The notes below the pieces were generated by a model. It was given only the letters and a program-made list of their open reading frames with translations. It searched no databases and had not been told where the DNA came from. A stretch of 64,000 nt of DNA from Membranipora membranacea (Eukaryota; Bryozoa; Gymnolaemata; Cheilostomatida; Membraniporidae), in contig OU612075.1 in assembly GCA_914767715.1 (NCBI GenBank), positions 8,246,001 through 8,310,000 on the forward strand. The letters are read 5' to 3'. Of the stretch, positions 39,787-50,000 are shown in pieces. Made by a program: the position numbers and the translations under genes. Every line of letters starts with the position of its first letter. Position 1 is the stretch's first letter.

Positions 39787-41160
39787 CACCAAAACATAAC
39801 TGAGATCAGTGAAAACTGTGTTACGGTTGAACATAATAGCCATGTGTTGTGATATCCAGCCCAGTCTTGCAACGAATGGTTAAGTGTGCTTCAAATTTAG
39901 GAGGCAATTATTGAAAATATATAAAGAGTTTTACAGTATTAGGATTTGTGTTAGCATGAAAGGTAGTGTAAAGAAAAAGAGACAAGGGTTGCATAATAAT
40001 TACTCACATTCAATTGGATTATTTCATATTATATTATATTATAGTGTATTATATCATATTATATTATATTATAGCAGCAGTTGACCCATATCAAAGAGAA
40101 GGATGCACCAGCAGCATATAATGAAATCATAGTTGATCGGTTGTTGACAACTGAAAATTTCTCATATACTAAAAGTTTATCGGTGCTGGAAGTTGTCGGG
40201 AGCGACTCGGACTGCAGGAAAATGGACCAAAGCTCGGTCTAGCGATTATCTCACTGCCAAAGTTATCTATATGTGTTCTGATCTCGATTGAACATTTTTG
40301 GAAGGAATCTGCCTACTTTAAAGACCGCAAGGTGAGGAACTTGATTTCAGAAGATCATGTTTCCACTTATTTTCCGCGCAACTTGATGCTGAAAATAAAA
40401 ACGATTTGCTATTATAATATTGTACTTTTCTTTTTCAAATTGAGTTTTGGAATCTACAAGTCATTTGAATGATCAGGCAGGGGAGATATCCCTCCCTCCC
40501 TAGTCCCTGGTATCAGGGAGGGTGGTATGTCCTGGTGGTATGCCAAGTATGGTACATGTATATGAAAGATGTGAATAGTTAAGTTGCCTCCTCTCTATGT
40601 AAGAAGGAGCAACTACCAATTGTGATTTTCCTGTTTTGAAATAGGAGGAGCCTAGTAAGCAATCGTCCAATGATGTGACCTCTTACATTTTTATAGGATG
40701 TTTCAGTGTCTTGATGATGGATTTTCCAAAAACATGTGTGAGGCAATGATGAGCTCCCCAGTTCATTGAATCTAGTGGATATTTGGCTTGATATGAGGAA
40801 TTTGATTCATGATACACAAACTAAAGAAACCCTTAACTCTCAGGCAGTTATTGTTGGCCACTTGAGCTTGCATTATTTATGCTATGCATTGCATTTAACA
40901 GTCATAGTGAGTGTCCACCCTCCATGATCAGAATCAGAATGAATGAAACTGGGCATGAATTGGACTGGTGGTATGGACTTGCCATGCTTGATAACCTTGA
41001 TAACATGTTCGCAGACGGATACTATTATCTATTTAACCAGTGAAAACTTCCATCAGCTGCAAAAAGAACTAGATGCCCTCCACTAGTATGGGAGAGTGGT
41101 ATGAATATGGACTAGTTCAATCCTCTGAAGAGTGCAAACATGTTAAGTTAACCAGAAAAA
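39787..41160. other. Intergenic stretch upstream of the otopetrin gene
   Basis: No gene recognised. There is an AT repeat tract at about 40021-40075 and a palindromic CCCTCCCT/AGGGAGGG patch at about 40486-40522 that resembles one at 47293-47335. The otopetrin promoter should lie near 39353-40100. Confidence 0.5.
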
Positions 41161-41189
41161 GGAGCTTACAACAACTACAACTACATACT

Positions 41190-42957
41190 TACTACAACTA
41201 CAACTTACTACAACTACATTGATGCATCATGCTACCGCCCTAATGTTGCCGAGAAAACATTCACCTGTCATCTGAGAAAATCCATTGCCTAACTGAACTC
41301 AAAGCGGCCAAGATCTATTGTGGTTGGTGGTGATTTTAATCTCCCCGGCTGGGATTGGTCCAACATGACACTGGAGCCCGGCACACAATACACAACACAC
41401 AACACACCATATGGAGTTTCTTGACTTATTAGATGACTATACACTATGTCAGTGTGTGCTCGAACCAACCAGACAGCTGAGCACGCTGGACTTAGTAGCC
41501 ACCAACATCCCTGAGCAAATAACACAAGTGAAAGTAATACCTGGAATAAGCGACCATGACGTAGTATTCCTAGAGCTGAATGTACGCCCAAACTACAGGA
41601 AACAACCACAGCGGAAGGTGTGGCTGTACAGGAAAACAGATTGGAAAGGGATGACAGAGTACCTAGGCCCGTGGTTTGCCCGTCTGGACCAGGCATACAT
41701 TCCATCATCTGACATCTTATGGACCTCTATCAAGAATGATGTCACCTGGGCTATGAACCAATTTATACGGAAACGACGAACAAGGTGTAAAGACTCACAC
41801 CCATGGATTGACAGAGACCTCCACCAACTACTCAAAAAGAAGAGATACCTCTACAAACGCTGTAGAAAGCGGGGATCTCTACACCTTGAGAAAAGATACA
41901 ACATGTACAGACAAGCTGCAAAAAAGATGCTTCGGAAAAAACATGCCGAGTATGTACACAGAATGGTCACGGATGCAGACAAAACCAAGGAAGAACTGTC
42001 TAAGCATTTTTGGACCTATATCAAACTCATAAAATCTGCTGCAGTATCAACAGTGGGTCAATTAAATAGAGATAATATCCTGGTCACGACAGCGAAAGAA
42101 TGAGCAAAAATTCACAATGATCAGTTTGTTTCTGTCTTCTCTAAACCAACAGAGAAGCTAGATTACACACAAGACACACTCAGCTCAACCATGCCAGATA
42201 TAGTAATAGATGTGAACGGAGTACACAAACAGTTACGAATGCTTAATCCAACAAAAGCTCCCGGACCAGATGGCTTAAGCCCTAGAGTACTCCGAGAACT
42301 TGCTGACATTCAGGGAAACTCCACACTTGGCTTCATCAGGCGCAATGTTCTCACAGCATCAGAGCATGTCAAGGCAACTGCCTATAAATAACTGGTGCGA
42401 CCTGTGGTAGAGTATGCGTCCGCCGCCTGTGATTCAGCTTCTAACGCTAACAATTGTCGACTGGAAGCTGTCCAGAGAAGGGCAGCTCGACAATTATGTG
42501 GTGTGAGAAGAACAGACCATAAGCTAAACCTACCTCTACTCTCTCAGCGTCGACTCGAACGAAGACTTACTGTCTTCAGCCAGTACCACCATACCAACAC
42601 AACAACGCTACACAAGTACATCCAGCCACCACACTTCTCCTCCAGTCGCAGACACTCAGACCTGTATCTTATACCACACTCAAATAATGTCCACCACCAG
42701 AGTTCATTCTTTGTACGCACTGCTCGAGACTGGAACAAACTACCCTCTAGCAGTCATCTCCTCCGGCCCCCAGCATATAGCCCAAAAGCTTTTCAATGTC
42801 CTAAATTTGCTGACAAACCGGAACGAACAACGACTACCAGAAAGCAAGTCTGTCGAGTCACAGCAGGAGATGCTGGTGCTGGAGACTATGAAGGCGAAGG
42901 TAAATACGAAGGTAAATACTCCATGAAACAAATATCCCTAAGACAATCGGCGTAAAA
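41190..42957 (+). mobile_element. CR1-like LINE with internal RT deletion
   Basis: Order: end of an apurinic-type endonuclease (VVGGDFNLPGWDW, then SDHDVVF at about 41553-41573), pre-RT region, KAPGPDGLSP finger motif at about 42257-42286, then directly the RT C-terminal region (TLGFIRRN, RPVVEYAS, AVQRRAARQL). The palm motifs that should lie between KAPGPDG and TLGFIRRN are absent. The endonuclease frame shifts near 41400, and stops occur at about 42101 and 42389. The copy is dead; the CR1-like placement rests on the endonuclease and C-terminal motifs. Confidence 0.85.
42191..42388 (+). pseudogene. LINE ORF fragment spanning the RT-core deletion
   Basis: One frame reads MLNPTKAPGPDGLSP, then RVLRELADI and immediately QGNSTLGFIRRN. 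The two halves belong to opposite ends of the RT domain, so the catalytic core was lost without changing the frame. Confidence 0.75.
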
Positions 42958-42969
42958 TACCTGGAATTA

Positions 42970-43900
42970 AAGCTGGAGAGCTCTCTTTGATGGAACGAAA
43001 AATATTTCTAACAAAGCACTCAGTCGGTTAGGATTTATAAGAACATCATTCAACGATTCCCTATCGTTAGGCTTTCAGTTTAGAGTTTAGGGGATTTATG
43101 ACTTGGGATTTTACTGACGTAATTCAGACTATTGTCGATCAATATAATTATAACTTTATTGATGAGCTTTTACTGAGATTACAACCGTGAAACCTAAAAA
43201 TATTAACACAAACAATGACTATATTTATAAAAGCATTACACAGTTCTCAAAAAATTAATTTTAAACTTTTACTTTACAACTTTTAAGATAAACTGTTACT
43301 TTCAAAACGTAAAATGATAAGGTGTCAAATGCATAAATCCTGATGCCAAATTAAGCCTTTACACAATTCAAGGTATATATATAAATAATCCTTGAATGAG
43401 GATTGCAGGTAACAATAAAAGAATAAGGGTAATATTCATACCATTTGCCTTCTTTCCCCTAAACTGAAAGCCTAGCGATAGGGAATCGTTAAACCCTACT
43501 TCCTTACACCACACGTGTCAGGCCCATCCTAGAATACGCATCATCAGTATGGGACAGAAGCCTGACCCAGTCACTCTCATTGAAGCCGTCTTAAGAAAAG
43601 CAGCGAACATTGTTTGCAATGTTCAGCGGTCAAACCAAACAACTTACACCTTGCAGCTGATAGAACAACTAGAATGGAAAAAACCTCAGTCCCAGGAGAG
43701 AACGGTGTAGAATTGGGCTGTTCCGAGCCATTCACTTTGGAGAAGTAGAGACTGATCTGATATGGCAGATTGCATCAACATTCATCTTTCAGCTGCTTTG
43801 TTTCCACTGCTAAATTGTGGAATAACCTTTGTTGTGACTCTTTGATACTTGTAGACCCTCCAGTGTTAGGTTAAAGTTCCAACAAATGGTGAAAATCTGG
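42970..43900 (+). pseudogene. Second LINE RT C-terminal remnant, interrupted
   Basis: Before 43052 the plus strand reads NKALSRLGFIRTSF; after 43490 it resumes with RVRPILEYASSVWD. These are consecutive pieces of a LINE C-terminal RT region, here split by an inverted-repeat element and further broken by stops. Confidence 0.7.
43052..43490. mobile_element. 439-bp inverted-repeat element nested in LINE remnant
   Basis: The left end begins AACGATTCCCTATCGTTAGG and the right end is its reverse complement with one mismatch; the match continues through CTTTCAGTTTAG to about 35 bp, with a seven-base duplication on the left side. The interior is AT-rich and non-coding. No clear target duplication is seen. 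Confidence 0.8.
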
Positions 43901-44006
43901 TTTGACACTGACTAATTACCGATAGACGAGCCTGAAACATCGCTGGAACCTTCATCAGAAGAAGCCATTAAGTACCGCAAAGAAAACCAAAGCCAACACA
44001 CTCATC

Positions 44007-47000
44007 ATGCCTTATGAAGTAGCTGTTCTGAGATCAGGGTACTGCAAAGAGATTGAAGCAGGTATGTGACTCTACTCTACTACACGACAGGGTCAAAGCC
44101 TGTCTAGACAGCTATTCCAAAAAAGCTTTCAAAACAGTCTACATAAAGCTATAATTGCGGCTCCCCATATTTGGTATCACGTTGAAGGTCTCAGTCTAAT
44201 CAAGAGCAACATTGCAACCTTTTGAATAGCCTATGGATAGGACACAGTACAAACAATTTGCTTTACTAAATTAATAAATTTTTCTCAACTTTTCTCAACC
44301 ACTAAGGTTGTCCCTAGTTATCGATCTTTAACTTATAAAGATAAAGAGGGGACAACCTTAGTGGTTGAGAAAAGTTGAGAAAAAGTGAGACTTTCAATAT
44401 GATACCAACAATGGGGAGGCGCAACTATAGCTTTAAAGACAGCCCAATGACATATGCACTGGCATAGGAGGTGTACAGTATGACGGATGAAATGCCATTG
44501 GAGGTTGCAAACACAGTCTACTTTTTCTTTTGTCTTTGCCAAGAGCCTTTGCATTCTCACCATGACCATCATTATGATCAGCTTGCAACAGTCTGTAACA
44601 ATATACTGTGATATATATTTATTTATTGAGGTTTTCTAAAAGTTTATAATTAAATTAAATTAAAAATAACTTAAAAATATACATGATCCCTTACCAATCT
44701 AAGCTTGGGCTTGCGAACAACAACATGATTTTTCCAAATCCAATGACAATGACAATGAGCGTAAATTTATCACCAAATTGCTGGAACACCTTGGCAGATC
44801 ACTGATAAGTTCGGCCTTTTCTTATAACTGTGTGCATCACGTCAGGAACTTAGTAACTAGTTTTGAAGACGTGACATCTAAACTGTCTCCATATGTATAA
44901 CTGACTAATCACAACCAAAACTTTATCCCATTTCAACTCTAACATTGTTGTTATAGGTTATAAGTAACCGATGTCTTGCCTCCTTCATGATCAGAGCCAA
45001 CACTTTGGTTAAGTTAGGTTAAAGGAAAAGGAGAGCGATGCCATATTATTCTTACAATATCATCGCAGTGAGTAAATTCTGGACACCAGCTCCTTAACCC
45101 AAATGCGATGGGCTGATAGCAAAATGGATCAAGTCCACCCATAACACTTGTTTCCTACTGGATGCCTGTGATGTCGCTAGAACCCCGCAACACTTCCCCC
45201 AAAGATACAGCACAACATCCTGATTACTTTTACGTAAAGCTGCCAGGGGGTCTTTCAATTAGAAACAGCCAAAATCACAATCTGATCGCTCACTCAGTGA
45301 ATGAGCGGTACCTGCTAGGCTTTCGCTTTCAGATCGCTCAGTCATTGATGGAGCTATACATTCTGAGTGAGGGATTCTAGAGCAATTTTGTCTAATCGGA
45401 AGACCAAGTGAGTGATAATTTTGAGCCGTGTGATAGTGATAGCTTGCTTTAGTAAAGCATCGCTCTTTCTAATTGAAAGACCCCTCTGAGTGGCTTCCAA
45501 GTGTTCACAGTTGACAACTTGGTTTTGTTACTTCAGGTGGATATGATGTCGCCTGTACTGTTACTCTTCTGAAAGGGAAGTTCAATATTCTAGTTGACAC
45601 AGGGTCAGCATGGGAGGCGGAATTAATCAAAGAAGGTAGGTCCGCACTCAATGTTCCAATAGCAATACAATGGTGTATCAATAGTCCCCCCCCCATTCTA
45701 CTTAATTTTTTTTCTGTGGAAACCATTCCAACCACACTGATTACACGATGTACTATTGCATCCATATCTCTGAACGATAGAGAATGAATTGATATACTTA
45801 GCTTGAGTACCCTCAGGAGGAATTTGGAATTTGGTGTGATGACACAAGGTCGCTTTTAGAACAAATGGTTGGCATATGTTAGGTACTCATACTAATGTGA
45901 TGCCAATGATCAGAGATACACATCCTGAATAATGTGATTTTTATTACAGTGTGTGTTTCAATAGCCATATAATTTTGTGTCAATTAAAGTTCCCCACTCT
46001 CCCTAATTTGTTCTTCTATGAAAACCATTGAAGTCATCGCTGCAGCGTATAGGGCCATGTGATAATAGCTTATCTGGCTAAAATAGTTCATGGCAAATCT
46101 CATAGAACTTAGCCTGTAGATACTTCATATATCACAATCTGTATCCAGTATAAATATGAGAGCGTAGAACAGGTAAGAAATAAGGCTTTATTAGTTCTTA
46201 ACTTACGCTTCCTGGTAAAGTGAAGAAAAGCCACTAAACATGAGCTCTTACTGTACCAGGATAGCTGGTAGAAGCATTTCAATATCAACCACTTTTCCAT
46301 TCGGGTGGGGAAATTGGTTGATAAATAAAATGCCACGACCAGCTATCCTGGGGGGTCTTTCAATTAGAAAGAGTGATGCTTTACTAAAGCAAGTTATCAC
46401 TATCACATCACTTGGAATTATCACTCACTTGGTCTTTCAATTAGACAAAATCGTTCCCAAATCGCTCACTCAAATTGTATATAGTTCCATCAATGACTGA
46501 GCGATCTGAAAGCGAGACCCCTAGCAGGTATTGCTCACTCGCTGAGTGAGCGATCAGATTGCGATTTTTGCTGTTTCTAATTGAAATACCCCCCTGGCAC
46601 AGTTTGAGCGCTTAAAATACTAAACATCCTAACTTATACTAACTTTTGATAATTGATGACACAATTAGCTTCTTCACCATGTGTAGGCATGTCGGTGCGT
46701 GTTGCATAGGGTTTTTTGGGACTGACTAACGCTTTGAGGTTGATGTACTGACCAGACAGTCACGGTATTATGGTTATACTTAATCCTCGTGCCTACTTGG
46801 GATATAAGGTCAAGGTCAAGGCCACTTTTTTTGTTTTTGGGGGTACACAGGTACACAGGTACACAGGAGAAGCCACGTGACACGGCTAGGGTTTCACCGG
46901 TAATATTGTAAGATCAAAAGATCAAAACTTAATGTCAGTTCCCTTCTTTGAGGTGAAATAAATCAGACACGACAGGTGTCAAGAGTGATGGACAACAAAA

Positions 47001-50000
47001 TATAGATCTAAAAATGGTGAGCCCAGGTTAAATTGGTTAGCTTGAGTGTCAGACGAGTGAGCATCTTAAAATGTGAAGTAAATATAGTGTGCATCATTAA
47101 TAAGACATGATAGACTACACAAAAAAAGGGTATTACTGCTGGTTACTAGTTTGACATATCAGAGGCTCAGAACCAACACTGACACTCGTTACATTAGGAA
47201 GATGATTCAGATGACTGATCGGACTGATGCTTTTGATTTGAGGTAATTAATCAGTGTCATACTGTAAAGAGTAAAGTCTATACCATCAGGTAGGGTGATA
47301 GCAGGGAGGGCTCCCTCCCTGGTGACAGGGAGTTAGGGACCGATCTACCTGCTGGTGATACCATACTGATAAACTTGCGAGAGTTTTTGAGTTGTCCTCT
47401 TACGTTCATCAAGAGGACAATTCCATTGAAAAAATGACTTTACAATAAACTCAGTAAATTCACAATTTTTCTAATACTTTTATTGGCTTCATAATAGTTT
47501 TGAAGAAAAAAAAGCTTTTTGTTACGCGCCAAAAAAAGAAAGAAAGGAGATGCAGTATGTAAATTGACTATGTGACTAATATGTGACTTGAGCTAATAAT
47601 TGTTGGAGAAATAATCGATAAATTGTCTTTTACAAGTTGATAGAGTATTTGATGATCTGATAAATCTAGGCAGAGAGTTAAAAACAGTGACGATAGATGC
47701 ATTTATCTATCTACTGCCTATCTACACTTTATCTATCTACATTATTGTATCTACACTGTTGTTTATTTACTCTATCGTTCTACCAGAGACTATAGATATA
47801 GAGTCCTTCCACTTGCACATAAAATGCGAATAGCCAATCAGCGTTATTTAACGGTCACACCCACTTCTGGTTGTAAAGTAAGCGTTGCTGCCTTGGACAG
47901 CAATTGCTTTCTCAATAAAATTTCAGGTTTTTCACCTGAGTTATTTAAGGCATTTAACCACAATCTTGATGACAAAACCAGATCAGACAGCAACAAAGTC
48001 ACTATCAACTTGATATTGCATTCTTAGCCAGAGATCAATATTATACAGGCCTGCATATTTGTGAGAGAGTAAGGGGGGTTGGTAGTATAATCCATCATTG
48101 TTGCCCACTGCGATGTAATGATGGCCTGACATAGGTTAGCTGCTGTGATGAGTTTCACAGACAAAGTTTATCATGTGTGAGGACAAGGGGATACTCTTAG
48201 CTAATGTTCATTAAGTCTAACAAAATAAATTCAAAAATTTCTTTTCACCTTAAGGTCTGTCAACAAAAAGAAGATGCGTTCTTTTTGTTTGGATATCTTC
48301 GCTTCTTATTGTATGCGCTAAGATTTATATGAAAAATCATGGGGCAGGTACCAACCATACAAAATTACAAACGCATTCAAAACTGAAGTGAGAATGGCGG
48401 CATTAGAGTAGAGTGCATCGTCAGCAGATTCATGCTGTTTTAAAATCCCTTTTAAAACCCTTCTTCTATTCAGCTTACTGACAAACGTAAAAAAATTACT
48501 TGCATAGAGGGATAGAAGACATCCCTCTTTGCCTCAAAGTTATCGTGGGATGTTTGGGGCTATGAACAGCTTTTTCTAAAACTTGCTTTGAAATGTTGTT
48601 TGGGCAGATATAAGATGACTTAGACTTTAGAGGTTCAGAGATATCCCTGATTCAGAGCAGTTCAAAGCACATATCTTCAGGCGACAAACAGCAATATGCT
48701 AGAATAAACCGGAAAAAAATTTAATTTTTTGGGGATGATATTTTTCTCAGACCTATGCTATAGGAAATTTCTGTGCTGGCCGACTGATGAATTCAATTCA
48801 GTCACCAGAACTGGAGAAGATAACATCAGTGCTTGTCCACACTTAACTATTTTCACATTGAATTGAAATTCAGTTGTCTATATATATGGGGGTTACATTA
48901 CAAAAAGGTTTTTCATCCACCAAGCATTTTGTTTCTTTGATGCCTACTTTTTATTTAAAAGACATCTTAGATTTCATATGTCCCAGTTGATATTATCGAA
49001 AGTCCTGTGTGAATGTACTCATAAAATAAACAATTGAAGCGTTCACCTTGTCAATTTTTGATAGTAAATTCATCGCACTGGGTACGCTTACCTCCAAGCG
49101 ATTACCACCAGAAAGGGGCGGAGCCTAATTTTCAATGTGTTTGCATTGGTTATATACGTTATCATGGCAAGTGGAAGGTCTCTATATCTATAGTCTCTGG
49201 TTCTACTCTGTTCTGTTGTAGCGCTCGGGAAGCATATGATAACTCCTAGTGATATTGATTATGTAATTGGATCTCACGGTCACTCAGATCATATAGGAAA
49301 TCTGAATCTATTCACTAACGCCACACATATCGTCTGTCACGATATAAACAAAGGCAGTATCTACCAATCACATGCATTTGATGAGGTGAGTTTTATCATT
49401 TTATTTTCTTTTATTTATTTATTTGATTTATTCATTTAATTTATTTTATTTATTTTATTTTATTTCATTTATTTTATTTTATTTCAATTATTTTCTGAGT
49501 AAATGCCAACTTCATGATTTTGAAGGTAGTGGCAATATAGCACATCATTATCCATTAGTCATTCCAGGTCGACCAGGGTAAATGGCCCGCGACAGCCAAG
49601 TCAGATAGTACTAGACAAACTTGCACCCAGGACCTTGTGATCCTGAATCCGACGCCTCTAACACTGATCTATCCCTGTTCCCTTTGATTTTGTCATAGAC
49701 ATTGATACTAATATTCCTTCCCAGTCTTTATGTCTGTTTACATGCATGGATCATGCCTCCGGTGGTAACAACGGAGTAAGGTGGACTAGTTCAATAGGTT
49801 ACACCCTTGGAACGGCCCTTAAAGATACCTCAACAATAGACTGGCCAAAAGCAAAGAATTCTGAGCAATTTACATTATCACTGTTATTCAAGAGAGAAAG
49901 AATCACCCAAGTAAAATTGCACCCAAGTAAAATTGATTTGCGCATGTTTTTTAGAAACCAAGCACAGAATCAAGGAATATAGTTGCATTTTGTATATAAC

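Noticed and set aside
45041-45080. Candidate first exon for MBLAC1 reading MPYYSYNIIA before GTGAGT
   Set aside because: It is out of phase with the next exon; the exon at 44007-44061 encodes a better family match and joins in phase.
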